Shown: piece by piece, positions 1 to 6,885 of the stretch
How positions within the stretch are numbered: position 1 is the stretch's first letter
Layout: each line of letters opens with the position of its first letter
Assembly: GCA_001783145.1 (NCBI GenBank)
Contig: MFQT01000004.1
Span: 25,206-64,464, forward strand
DNA from: Candidatus Magasanikbacteria bacterium RIFOXYB2_FULL_38_10
Lineage (GTDB): Bacteria; Patescibacteriota; Patescibacteriia; Magasanikbacterales; UBA10003
Length of the DNA: 39,259 nucleotides
Direction of reading: 5' to 3'
Translations under genes and position numbers: made by a program
The notes under the pieces: generated by a model
What the model was told of the DNA's origin: nothing
Database searches by the model: none
Seen by the model: only the letters and a program-made list of their open reading frames with translations

Positions 1-455
1 TAAAAGAAAAATATAACCAAGAGAATAATGGTATAAAAATTTTGCAGGAAAAAGAGGAAATCCAAATGGCTACTGATCCGCAAAACAGCAGTTTGGTTAA
101 AGAATTTATCAAAGATGAAACCACGGGAGAATTAACCCGACCCTCTTTGGAGGCCTTAACCATCATTGCTTATCGCGGACCCATTACTAAATTGGAATTG
201 GAGCAGATAAGAGGAGTTAATTGCAGTTTGATTTTGCGTAATTTACTTTTACGCGGCTTAATTAAAGAAGAAGACGACAAAGAAAAATTACAAAATGTTT
301 ATTCTATCACTTTTGATTTTCTAAGGTTTTTGGGAGTGGAAGACTCGGCTGGTTTGCCCGATTATGAAAAATTGCACAGCCATAATTTATTGGAAAAACT
401 TTTGGAAGAAATGAATAAGTCTGCTCAAGAAAATACCGTTGTCTCTGATGTTTAA
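1..455 (+). CDS. scpB: Segregation and condensation protein B, 5'-truncated by window edge
   Basis: ScpB is the winged-helix kleisin partner in the SMC-ScpA-ScpB condensin that compacts and segregates the chromosome. The visible part carries the ScpB signature: the stretch around 147-250 (EALTIIAYRGPITKLE, then IRGVN and LLLRGLI) is the second winged helix of the family. The frame stays open to the window start, and the residues before the TTG at 42 (ENNGIKIL) continue the family's first winged-helix domain, so that TTG is not the start; the true 5' end lies outside the window. The stop is followed two bases later by the dacA-like start, so the two are probably one transcript. ScpA would be expected just upstream. 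Confidence 0.9.
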   Translation, partial: KEKYNQENNGIKILQEKEEIQMATDPQNSSLVKEFIKDETTGELTRPSLEALTIIAYRGPITKLELEQIRGVNCSLILRNLLLRGLIKEEDDKEKLQNVYSITFDFLRFLGVEDSAGLPDYEKLHSHNLLEKLLEEMNKSAQENTVVSDV

Positions 456-457
456 AT

Positions 458-1510
458 ATGTTCTTAAATTCCCTTATTGTTAGATTAGTTGTTTCCAAAT
501 TAATCCTTAGTTTAGGCTATGGCGGGTTTTTATTTTATCAGCCAATGATTTTTTCTCAGCCCTTGGTCTTGAACAAAGAAAACGTTCAAGCTTTAATTTT
601 GGAAAAACAAAAAAATAATCAAATTTTTGTAATTAGAGGTTTGCCTTTATCATTTGATAAATTAAAATTAATTCCACGTTTAAGACAGGAAGCCAAGTTT
701 TCTCTAAAATTAAGTGCCCAGAGTTATGCGGTGATTGATGAAAACACTGAAGCCTTGCTGGCAAAACAAGCAGAAAATATACCCCGTTCCATTGGTAGTT
801 TAAGTAAACTTATGACCGCCTTGGTTTTTTTAGAGGGTAACCCTAATTGGGAAAAACAAATTATAATTGAAAAATCTGACGAACGCGAAGGTAAGGTTTG
901 TATTTTGGCAGGGGAAAAAATTACCATTAAAAATCTTTTTTATGCCAGTTTAGTAGAATCCTGCAATACCGCCACTATTGCTTTGGCCAGATCTGGCGGA
1001 TTGACTTTAGAGGAATTTGCTAAGAAAATGAATCAAAAAGCAATAAATTTAGGTTTAAAAACATCCTATTTTGCCGAGCCCACCGGACTTAATTCTCATA
1101 ATTATTCTTCTGCCAGAGAAGTTGCCGTTCTTTTAAAAAATGCCCTCAAAGATGAATTTATTAGCCGAGCTGTTTTGCAAAAAACCTATGATATGGATGT
1201 TGTTAATACTTTGGGTTCAACTGTTAAAAGACGCTTAATCAATACTGATGAGCTTTTATCAAATGATTTTAAAAACAGCAATATTCGGGCGGTAGTGGGG
1301 GCTAAAACAGGATTCATTGAAGAAGCCGGTTATTGTTTTGCGGTAATGACGGAAAATAAAAATACGCAAAGAATAGTTACTGTTGTTTTGGGTGCGGAAT
1401 CGCACTATCGGAGATTTAGTGAGGCCAAAGAATTGGCAGAGTGGGTTTATAAAAGTTATCTTTGGCCCGGTCAGGAGGGATTTGAAAAATTGAGCCAGAA
1501 TATTCCTTAA
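458..1510 (+). CDS. dacA: D-alanyl-D-alanine carboxypeptidase (S11 penicillin-binding protein)
   Basis: Low-molecular-weight PBP that trims the terminal D-Ala from peptidoglycan stem peptides outside the membrane. All three serine-transferase motifs are present: SLSK (residues 114-117, catalytic Ser and Lys), SCN (168-170) and KTG (283-285). Residues 1-30 form a hydrophobic export signal or anchor; the usual C-terminal amphipathic anchor region is not obvious, so membrane attachment may be N-terminal. At 350 aa it is close to the usual catalytic length without the long beta-sandwich tail of E. coli PBP5. The ATG lies two bases after scpB with no Shine-Dalgarno, consistent with translational coupling. 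A bidirectional hairpin at 1553-1581 ends the unit. Confidence 0.9.
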   Translation: MFLNSLIVRLVVSKLILSLGYGGFLFYQPMIFSQPLVLNKENVQALILEKQKNNQIFVIRGLPLSFDKLKLIPRLRQEAKFSLKLSAQSYAVIDENTEALLAKQAENIPRSIGSLSKLMTALVFLEGNPNWEKQIIIEKSDEREGKVCILAGEKITIKNLFYASLVESCNTATIALARSGGLTLEEFAKKMNQKAINLGLKTSYFAEPTGLNSHNYSSAREVAVLLKNALKDEFISRAVLQKTYDMDVVNTLGSTVKRRLINTDELLSNDFKNSNIRAVVGAKTGFIEEAGYCFAVMTENKNTQRIVTVVLGAESHYRRFSEAKELAEWVYKSYLWPGQEGFEKLSQNIP

Positions 1511-1552
1511 AATTGATTTAAAAAACAGTCGGTAGAATTTAAATTTTATATT

Positions 1553-1581
1553 AAAAAACATCTTTGAAAAAGATGTTTTTT
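1553..1581. terminator. Bidirectional intrinsic terminator
   Basis: Perfect 13-bp arms (1553-1565 and 1569-1581) around a GAA loop; the arms begin with six A and end with six T, so the hairpin has a T-run on both strands. It separates the dacA-like gene (plus) from the end of tRNA-Met (minus) and can serve both. Confidence 0.8.
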
Positions 1582-1583
1582 AA

Positions 1584-1657
1584 TAGCTGGGGCCGGGATT
1601 GAACCGGCGACCTAACGCTTATGAAGCGCTCGCTCTAACCAACTGAGCTACCCAGCC
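1584..1657 (-). tRNA. tRNA-Met (CAT), elongator type
   Basis: The reverse strand folds into a full cloverleaf: acceptor GGCTGGG/CCCAGCT (one G-U), D arm GCTC/GAGC, anticodon stem AGCGC/GCGTT with loop TTCATAA (anticodon CAT), T arm GCCGG TTCAATC CCGGC, discriminator A. The three G-C pairs of an initiator anticodon stem are absent, so this is elongator Met; tRNA-Ile(CAT) needing lysidine is an alternative that cannot be excluded by eye. CCA is not encoded. It sits 13 bases after the metallophosphoesterase stop and is probably cleaved from that transcript. Confidence 0.93.
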
Positions 1658-1670
1658 GTATTTTAAGAGG

Positions 1671-2606
1671 CTATTTAATTTGTAAAATCAGTATTTCCGG
1701 TCTGTTAAAAAATCTGATAGGGAAACCCGATTCGCCCAGTCCAACCGTATTGGCAATTATGGGCTTATTTTGAAGCAAAACTGCGCCATAATCAACGCGA
1801 GGAAAAACGGTTTGAGCCTCGGCTAAAGAACCAATTAAAGGTAGCCGCATTTGTCCTCCGTGCGTATGACCTGAAAGGATCATATCAAGATTTTGGCTTT
1901 CTGGCAAGTAGGCGGCATCGGGGTTATGGCTTATGCCTATGATTAAAGCAGCCTGTTTTAAACCGGCAATAGCTTTGGCTGGATTTTTTTCCTTATGCCA
2001 AAATTCATCAAACCCAACTAAAGAAATTTCCGAATCTTTGATATTTATAGTGACATTTTCATCAATTAAAACTTTCACCCCCACTTCTTCCAAAAGCTCA
2101 ATAATTTTTTGGTGTTGATCTATATAAAATAATTTTTGGTCAAAATCGGCAATACCATAATCGTGATTACCCAAAACGGCGTAAGTCGGTGCAATATCGG
2201 AGAATTTTTTAAAGGCAGAAAAATCAGGAGTAAATTTTTCCATTTGATCGTGAAAAAGAAAATCTCCGGCCAAAAAAATTAAATCGGGTTTTTTTATTTG
2301 TAGGTTTTGTGCTGTTTTTTCTAAAAACCATCCTCTTTTTAGTGGCCGTAAATGAGTATCGCTAATCAAGGCTACTTGTATTTCCTGCTTTAACTTTCCA
2401 GTTTCTATTGCTTGTTCTCTAATAGTTAATTGATAAGGTTCCAGTTGGATTTTTAGCGACAGAATTAAACCAACAAACAAAAAAAGAGGCAACATAATGC
2501 CTTTAAAAAAATGGGCGCGGTGATTTTTAAGAAGATAAAATCCGCCTCCCAGCGCGCCCAGAAAATAAATGATTGATAATGTTTCAAAAATGTAGAATGG
2601 AAGCAT
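1671..2606 (-). CDS. Membrane-anchored calcineurin-like metallophosphoesterase (YkuE/YaeI type)
   Basis: Dinuclear-metal phosphohydrolase. Metal-ligand motifs are complete and in order: DTH (residues 83-85), GD (114-115), GNHD (146-149), SHNP with His227, and GHTHGGQ (246-252). Two hydrophobic segments (about 5-25 and 35-52) precede the catalytic domain, so it is membrane-tethered. The GHTHGGQ ending and anchored N-terminus resemble the YkuE/YaeI group, some of which act on UDP-2,3-diacylglucosamine or other lipid-linked phosphates; the substrate here is not deducible. 311 aa is normal for the group. The gene lies between tRNA-Leu (16 bases upstream) and tRNA-Met (13 bases downstream) on the same strand, so all three may be one transcript. 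Confidence 0.88.
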   Translation of the reverse strand: MLPFYIFETLSIIYFLGALGGGFYLLKNHRAHFFKGIMLPLFLFVGLILSLKIQLEPYQLTIREQAIETGKLKQEIQVALISDTHLRPLKRGWFLEKTAQNLQIKKPDLIFLAGDFLFHDQMEKFTPDFSAFKKFSDIAPTYAVLGNHDYGIADFDQKLFYIDQHQKIIELLEEVGVKVLIDENVTINIKDSEISLVGFDEFWHKEKNPAKAIAGLKQAALIIGISHNPDAAYLPESQNLDMILSGHTHGGQMRLPLIGSLAEAQTVFPRVDYGAVLLQNKPIIANTVGLGESGFPIRFFNRPEILILQIK

Positions 2607-2622
2607 TTTGGGGATTTAAAAA

Positions 2623-2705
2623 TGCCGAAGGAGGGACTTGAACCCTCATGACCTTTCGGTCGCATGATTTTGAGTCATGTGCGTCTACCATTCCGCCACT
2701 TCGGC
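2623..2705 (-). tRNA. tRNA-Leu (CAA)
   Basis: Reverse strand: acceptor GCCGAAG/CTTCGGC fully paired, anticodon loop CTCAAAA (anticodon CAA), long class II variable arm, T arm with GTTCAAGTC, discriminator A. The long variable arm confirms leucine. CCA is not encoded. A minus-strand promoter (2749-2777) overlaps the parA start and can drive it. Confidence 0.95.
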
Positions 2706-2716
2706 TTAAAAAGGTC

Positions 2717-2745
2717 TTGTTGGTTAAAGAACTTTTTGTTATAAT
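2717..2745 (+). promoter_or_regulatory. parA promoter giving a leaderless transcript
   Basis: TTGTTG (2717-2722), 17-bp spacer, TATAAT (2740-2745). The parA ATG begins at 2752, seven bases after the -10 box, where transcription should start, so the mRNA is probably leaderless; no Shine-Dalgarno is present. Confidence 0.7.
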
Positions 2746-2748
2746 AGC

Positions 2749-2777
2749 ATTATGCCAAAAATAATTTCGCTTGTCAA
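2749..2777 (-). promoter_or_regulatory. tRNA-Leu promoter inside the parA 5' end
   Basis: On the minus strand TTGACA (2777-2772), 17-bp spacer, CATAAT (2754-2749). It would start transcription about 37 bases before tRNA-Leu. It lies across the parA start codon and abuts the parA -10 box, so the two promoters cannot be open at once. Confidence 0.5.
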
Positions 2778-3519
2778 CCAGAAGGGGGGGGTGGGTAAAA
2801 CCACTACTGCAGTCAACCTAGGAGCTTATTTATCGTCCCTGGGTAAGTTTGTGTTGCTGGTAGATATAGATCCGCAGGCTAATGCCACCTCTGGATTAGG
2901 CATAGACCACCGCTCCTTAGAAAAAGGCATTTATGATACTTTAGTAAGTGGCGCTTCTTTAAGAGAAATCATTAAAAATACCAATCATGATGGCTATCGC
3001 GTAGCTCCGGCTACTTTGGCTTTGGCAGGTGCCAATGTGGAGTTAATCAATCTGCCTAACAGGGAATTTAAGTTGCGCGAAGTTTTACAAGAGGCTAAAC
3101 ATGCCTATGATTACATTTTAATAGATTGTCCGCCTTCATTGGGGCTTTTAACCGTTAATGGTTTGGTGGCGGCTGATGAAGTTTTAATTCCCGTGCAGGC
3201 TGAATATTATGCCTTGGAAGGTTTAGGCCAACTTTTGGAAACGGTTAATTTGGTTAAAGACAATTTGCATCCGGATTTAGATATTAAGGGTGCGGTTTTA
3301 ACCATGTTTGATGCTCGCAATAAATTATCTTCCGATGTTTTAGAAGAATTGTATAAATTTTTCCCTAACAAAATTTTTAGATCCGTGATTCCTCGCAGTG
3401 TGCGCTTGGCCGAGGCGCCGTCTTTTGGCAAATCTATCTTGCATTACGATCCCAGCTCTAAGGGCGGTAAGGCCTATGAGCGTTTGGCGCGAGAAATAAT
3501 AGAAATGGATCAGCAATAA
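2752..3519 (+). CDS. parA: Chromosome-partitioning ATPase ParA/Soj
   Basis: ParA ATPase that binds the nucleoid as an ATP dimer and is released by ParB, moving the origin region. The deviant Walker A motif KGGVGKTTT is at residues 11-19 with the signature lysine, followed by VDIDPQANAT (Walker A') and IDCPPSLG (Walker B region). 255 aa and the absence of an N-terminal helix-turn-helix place it in the chromosomal Soj group, not the plasmid P1/F type. The ATG sits at the predicted transcription start. parB follows after seven bases. No parS-like 16-mer was found by eye in the window, so parS sites should lie elsewhere. Confidence 0.96.
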   Translation: MPKIISLVNQKGGVGKTTTAVNLGAYLSSLGKFVLLVDIDPQANATSGLGIDHRSLEKGIYDTLVSGASLREIIKNTNHDGYRVAPATLALAGANVELINLPNREFKLREVLQEAKHAYDYILIDCPPSLGLLTVNGLVAADEVLIPVQAEYYALEGLGQLLETVNLVKDNLHPDLDIKGAVLTMFDARNKLSSDVLEELYKFFPNKIFRSVIPRSVRLAEAPSFGKSILHYDPSSKGGKAYERLAREIIEMDQQ

Positions 3520-3526
3520 TTTTTAT

Positions 3527-4423
3527 ATGCCTTTAGGAAAAGGTTTAGGTTCTTTAATCCCCAATTTTAAACAAACTGGTGCAACCGCGGAAACCACCAC
3601 CAAGTCTTTTGCTGGCGGTAATAATTTTGCAGGAGGTTCTGCCGGCAGTAAAGAAAATCAGTTATGGAATATCCCGGTTTCTTTAATTAAGGCCAACGCT
3701 TATCAGCCGCGTCAAGTTTTTGAACATCAAGATTTGGAAGACTTGGTAAATTCCATTAAAGAGCACGGAATTTTGCAACCGCTACTAGTGACAGAAAATG
3801 AAGATGGCAGTTATGAGTTGGTGGCAGGGGAACGCCGTTTTAGAGCCGCTCAAATTTTGGGCCTTTCCACTGTTCCGGCTTTGATAAAAAAAATAAAGGG
3901 ATCGGCTAAATTGGAGTTGGCTTTGATAGAAAATATTCAGCGCAAAAATCTTAACCCCTTGGAAGAAGCCTTTGCTTATCAACGATTGATTAACGAATTT
4001 GCTTTAACTCAAGAAGAAGTGGCCAAAAAAGTTGGCAAAAGCCGCCCCTACATTGGAAATCATTTAAGGCTTTTGTCTTTGCCGGAAGAAATTAAAAATG
4101 GTTTAATTGAAGGGGAAATTTCCAGTTCCTCGGCGCGCGCCATTTTGGGTTTGTCTTCGGCTAAGGAACAAATTAAATTTTATCATAAATTAAAAGGCAA
4201 TGGCGCTACGGTGCATCAAGTAGAAACGCAAGTGGCGGCTGAACGTTTAAAAAAGACGGGTTTGACCCGTCGTGATCCTTTAGTTTTGGATTTTGAAAAA
4301 AGATTGAGGGAAAAATTAGGCACCAAAGTAGAAATTACCAAAAACGGTGCAAAAGGAAAAATTACTATAGAATATTATTCTGATGAAGAATTGCGACGCT
4401 TGGTTAAAGAAATAATTGACTAA
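3527..4423 (+). CDS. parB: Chromosome-partitioning protein ParB
   Basis: CTP-dependent DNA clamp that loads at parS and stimulates ParA. The N-terminus (PLGKGLGSLIP) matches the ParA-contacting segment of the family. The CTP-binding motif GERRFRA is at residues 101-107, NIQRKNLNPLEEA follows at 137-149, and the parS-reading helix-turn-helix is around 157-182 (EEVAKKVGKSRPYIGNHLRLL). The C-terminal 40 residues form the dimerisation segment. A low-complexity Gly/Ser/Asn linker (about 20-44) is unusual but compatible with a flexible tether. The start has no Shine-Dalgarno and depends on parA. The stop is only 10 bases from the convergent relA-type gene, with no terminator between. Confidence 0.96.
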   Translation: MPLGKGLGSLIPNFKQTGATAETTTKSFAGGNNFAGGSAGSKENQLWNIPVSLIKANAYQPRQVFEHQDLEDLVNSIKEHGILQPLLVTENEDGSYELVAGERRFRAAQILGLSTVPALIKKIKGSAKLELALIENIQRKNLNPLEEAFAYQRLINEFALTQEEVAKKVGKSRPYIGNHLRLLSLPEEIKNGLIEGEISSSSARAILGLSSAKEQIKFYHKLKGNGATVHQVETQVAAERLKKTGLTRRDPLVLDFEKRLREKLGTKVEITKNGAKGKITIEYYSDEELRRLVKEIID

Positions 4424-4433
4424 AAAATAAAAA

Positions 4434-5942
4434 CTAAGAAGAAGGGGAAGACGTATGTTCCTCTTCTTCTTTTTTGTCTTTCTTCATGATAGAAAGTTTG
4501 TCTTTAAACCAATCGGTTAAAGATGAGCGGGCAAATGTTTTGATGCGGGATCTGGCGCCGTTGGTTTTGACGAATTTTAACCAAGCCGGATTAGGTCCTT
4601 TGCGTTTTTTATCTATAATAATATCTACAATGTCGCCATTGCGCAGGGGTGTATCCAAACTATTTAATTGATTGTTAATGCGACAACCGGTACATTTATT
4701 ACCTACATCGGTGTGAATGGCGTAAGCAAAATCAACAGGTGTGGCTTCTTCGGGCAGATCTATAATATCGCCTTTGGGCGTCCAAACAAAAATGCGGTTT
4801 TGGAAGAAATCTATTTTTAAATTTTCAATGTCTTTGATATTTTTAAAAACCGTTTTTTGAATTTGTGCCAGTTCGTTAATCCAAGCTAATTGTTTAAGGC
4901 GTTTTTCTTTTTTGCCTTCTTTGTACTGCCAGTGGGCGGCAATACCATATTCGGCTTCCTCGTGCATTTTTTCCGTGCGGATTTGAAATTCCACAATTTG
5001 CCCTTCTAAACAAATGGTGGCGGTATGCAAAGATTGATAGCCGTTGGGTTTGGGTTGGGCGATATAGTCTTTTATGCGACCCGGCACCGGACGCCAAAGT
5101 TTATGCACAATTCCTAAAGTAGCATAACAATCGGCAATGGTGGGTACGATAATGCGCAAGGCCACAATGTCGTAGACCTTTTCAATTTCTTTGTTGTAGC
5201 GTAAGAGTTTTTTATATAAACTGTAAATATGTTTAACGCGTCCGTGAAAAGACACCAAAGGCACACCGGCTCCGCGTAATTCTTTTTCTGTATTTTTTTG
5301 AGTCTCTTCCAAATGTTGTTTGGATTGTTCAAAGCTTTCTTTTTGTATTTTAGTAATCCAATTAAAATTTTCCGGGTCAACATATTTAAAAGATAAATCT
5401 TCCAGCTGACCCTTAATTTCGCCCATGCCGAGGCGTCCGGCAATGGGGGCAAAAATTTCCAAACTTTCCAAAGCAATGCGTTGTCTTTTGTTTTCTGGCA
5501 AAGCATCTAAAGTTTTTAGATTATGCAGGCGATCGGCAAATTTAATAATCATGATACGCACGTCTTGAGCAATGGCAATAAACATTTTGCGCAAATTTTC
5601 TATGTAACGTTCCACGCCGCGGTATTTTAATTTACCAAGTTTTGTAATGCCGGAAACCATAGAGGAGACTTCTTTGCCAAAGTTTTTTTCCACGTCTTCT
5701 ATGGTGATGGATGTGTCTTCCGGGACATCATGCAGAAGGCCGGCAATGATAATGGATGTATCCAAGCTCATTTCGGCCAGGTATTCGGCTACAGCCAGAG
5801 GGTGGGTGATATAGGGCTCGCCTGAAGCGCGGTTTTGCCCTTCGTGGGCCTTGGCGGCATAATCATAAGCCAGGCGGATTAAATCTAAATCCGCTTCAGG
5901 GTTGTTTTTTTGGACTGTATTTAAGAGGTTTTCTATACCCAT
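4434..5942 (-). CDS. Bifunctional (p)ppGpp synthetase/hydrolase, RelA/SpoT family, without ACT domain
   Basis: Makes and degrades the stringent-response alarmone (p)ppGpp. The N-terminal HD hydrolase is intact: RASGEPYITHP (38-48), HDVPED (71-76) and DRLHN (137-141). The synthetase is also intact: GRVKHIYS (234-241), DIVALRIIV (258-266), RIKDYIAQPKPNGYQSLH (289-306) and FQIRTEKMHEEAEYG (319-333). A TGS domain follows at about 383-445 (VWTPKGD, DFAYAIHTDVG). After about 60 more residues the protein ends in a Lys/Glu/Ser tail; the helical zinc-finger and ACT regulatory domains of the usual ~730 aa enzymes are missing, so ribosome- and amino-acid-linked control is probably reduced. The start ATG has no Shine-Dalgarno and its leader contains an inverted repeat. 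Confidence 0.95.
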   Translation of the reverse strand: MGIENLLNTVQKNNPEADLDLIRLAYDYAAKAHEGQNRASGEPYITHPLAVAEYLAEMSLDTSIIIAGLLHDVPEDTSITIEDVEKNFGKEVSSMVSGITKLGKLKYRGVERYIENLRKMFIAIAQDVRIMIIKFADRLHNLKTLDALPENKRQRIALESLEIFAPIAGRLGMGEIKGQLEDLSFKYVDPENFNWITKIQKESFEQSKQHLEETQKNTEKELRGAGVPLVSFHGRVKHIYSLYKKLLRYNKEIEKVYDIVALRIIVPTIADCYATLGIVHKLWRPVPGRIKDYIAQPKPNGYQSLHTATICLEGQIVEFQIRTEKMHEEAEYGIAAHWQYKEGKKEKRLKQLAWINELAQIQKTVFKNIKDIENLKIDFFQNRIFVWTPKGDIIDLPEEATPVDFAYAIHTDVGNKCTGCRINNQLNSLDTPLRNGDIVDIIIDKKRKGPNPAWLKFVKTNGARSRIKTFARSSLTDWFKDKLSIMKKDKKEEEEHTSSPSS

Positions 5943-5946
5943 AATC

Positions 5947-5982
5947 AGGCTTAATTTTAAGCCTCTACTTATATTTATACCA
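5947..5982 (-). promoter_or_regulatory. Promoter and leader hairpin of the (p)ppGpp enzyme gene
   Basis: On the minus strand an extended -10, TGG-TATAAA (5982-5974), lies about 32 bases before the ATG. The leader between them is largely filled by an inverted repeat (AGGCTT 5947-5952 / AAGCCT 5959-5964) ending five bases before the start codon. It could be an operator or a translation-controlling hairpin. A promoter for the divergent gene starts at 5988. Confidence 0.4.
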
Positions 5983-5987
5983 GCCTA

Positions 5988-6016
5988 TTGACAAAAAGGC
6001 AAAAAAGTGCTATTAT
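5988..6016 (+). promoter_or_regulatory. Strong extended -10 promoter of the 6105 gene
   Basis: TTGACA (5988-5993), 17-bp spacer, TATTAT (6011-6016) preceded by TGC (extended -10). The expected leader is about 80 bases and ends in AAGGAG (6093-6098). The same TTGAC(A/T)-N14-TGCTA design occurs before the genes at 34006 and 38976. Confidence 0.8.
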
Positions 6017-6104
6017 AAACTGTTCGTTTATCGCCCTAAAAAGGCCTAAATGATGGTTTTTGACAACTAAAACCGCGCTAAAAAAGGCGCAAAAGGAGTT
6101 TTTC

Positions 6105-6707
6105 ATGGAATACATCCCGCTCATTCTTCTTTCGTTCCTGTTTGGGGCCATTCTCATTCCGGGATATGAATTCTCGGCGCGTTTGGTTGAGAGGACCAAG
6201 ATCAGCAAACAGGAGAAGTTTTTCCGCAAGCTGACGCTTGGCGTTGCGTTTTGGGTCCTTTACGGCACAGTGTCCTTCATTGTCCCAGACGCTTATCAGA
6301 ATATCATGGGTTTGGAAAAAATAACTACTCCCAACGTATGGATATTGTTTTATTTTATTTCTTTCCTGTTCTCGGGAATCTTTACCCATAAATACCTGCT
6401 CAAGCCCTGGCTTAACAAAAACTACCCTCCTATCAGGCGCGGTTTGAAAACGGGGGAGAAGAAGTACCAGGGCACCGTGTATGATAGGAGCCACCACGAC
6501 TTCTGTGGCTACGGATTGACCATTCGGATCAACGGAATTGATGCTGACTGTTCCGTCTTTGCTGTCCCACAGGGAATTTTTGCGGGCAGCTTTGATGAAT
6601 ATCCAACGGTGGGACAACGTGTAATTCTCTACGCTAAGGAAACTCATCGGCCTGACGTCAAGGCCTTGACCGGGGTGTTCTCGGAATACAGCCAGGAGGA
6701 GGCGTAG
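6105..6707 (+). CDS. Membrane protein of unknown family, three helices plus soluble C-terminal domain
   Basis: I do not recognise this 200 aa protein. Three hydrophobic segments (about 3-22, 42-63 and 80-100) are followed by a basic stretch (PPIRRGLKTGEKK) and a soluble, beta-rich C-terminal half (about 125-195) with YQGTVYD, YGLTIRING and VGQRVILYAKE, which read like strands of a small OB-like barrel; that fold is a guess. The ATG at 6105 is chosen because AAGGAG precedes it by six bases; an upstream in-frame start (6060) has no such site. Base composition is visibly richer in G+C than the neighbours and none of about 19 leucine codons is TTA. It is an isolated unit with a consensus promoter and its own terminator, which suggests an acquired or separately controlled gene. 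Confidence 0.75.
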   Translation: MEYIPLILLSFLFGAILIPGYEFSARLVERTKISKQEKFFRKLTLGVAFWVLYGTVSFIVPDAYQNIMGLEKITTPNVWILFYFISFLFSGIFTHKYLLKPWLNKNYPPIRRGLKTGEKKYQGTVYDRSHHDFCGYGLTIRINGIDADCSVFAVPQGIFAGSFDEYPTVGQRVILYAKETHRPDVKALTGVFSEYSQEEA

Positions 6708-6732
6708 AACAGGCCTTACTGCCTGGAAGTTG

Positions 6733-6782
6733 CCGGCGGCCAAAGAAATGTCTAACGACAATTCTGCGGTTGCCGGTTTTTT
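6733..6782 (+). terminator. Terminator of the 6105 gene
   Basis: Outer stem CCGGCGGCC (6733-6741) with GGTTGCCGG (6768-6776, two G-U pairs), inner stem GAAATGTC/GACAATTC with one mismatch and a TAAC loop, then a six-base T-run (6777-6782). Confidence 0.75.
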
Positions 6783-6816
6783 ATTTTTGAAAATTTTTAT
6801 AAATAAATTTTTTTAT

Positions 6817-6845
6817 TAAAAAACCGCCCCAACAAGAGGCGGTTT
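6817..6845 (-). terminator. Terminator of topA
   Basis: Read on the minus strand: AAACCGCC (6845-6838), nine-base loop, GGCGGTTT (6828-6821), with the T-run continuing to 6817. It lies about 40 bases after the topA stop. Confidence 0.8.
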
Positions 6846-6885
6846 AAAATTGAAAATTTTTCAACTAATCATCTCTAGAATAAAA

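Noticed and set aside
42-455. TTG at 42 as start of scpB
   Set aside because: The frame is open to the window edge and the upstream residues fit the ScpB first winged helix, so the gene is cut by the window.
1584-1657. Initiator tRNA for the CAT tRNA
   Set aside because: The anticodon stem lacks the three consecutive G-C pairs of initiators and the first acceptor pair is G-U, not an unpaired C-A.
2465-2665. Minus-strand frame covering the tRNA-Leu edge
   Set aside because: It overlaps a tRNA and the metallophosphoesterase gene in another frame and has no protein-like pattern.
2752-4423. parS site near parAB
   Set aside because: No TGTTTCACGTGAAACA-like 16-mer was found by eye anywhere in the window; half-matches such as ATGTTTC are isolated.
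6078-6761. Minus-strand 227-codon frame opposite the 6105 gene
   Set aside because: It is antisense to a gene with promoter, Shine-Dalgarno, membrane helices and terminator; it runs through the terminator and has no own signals.
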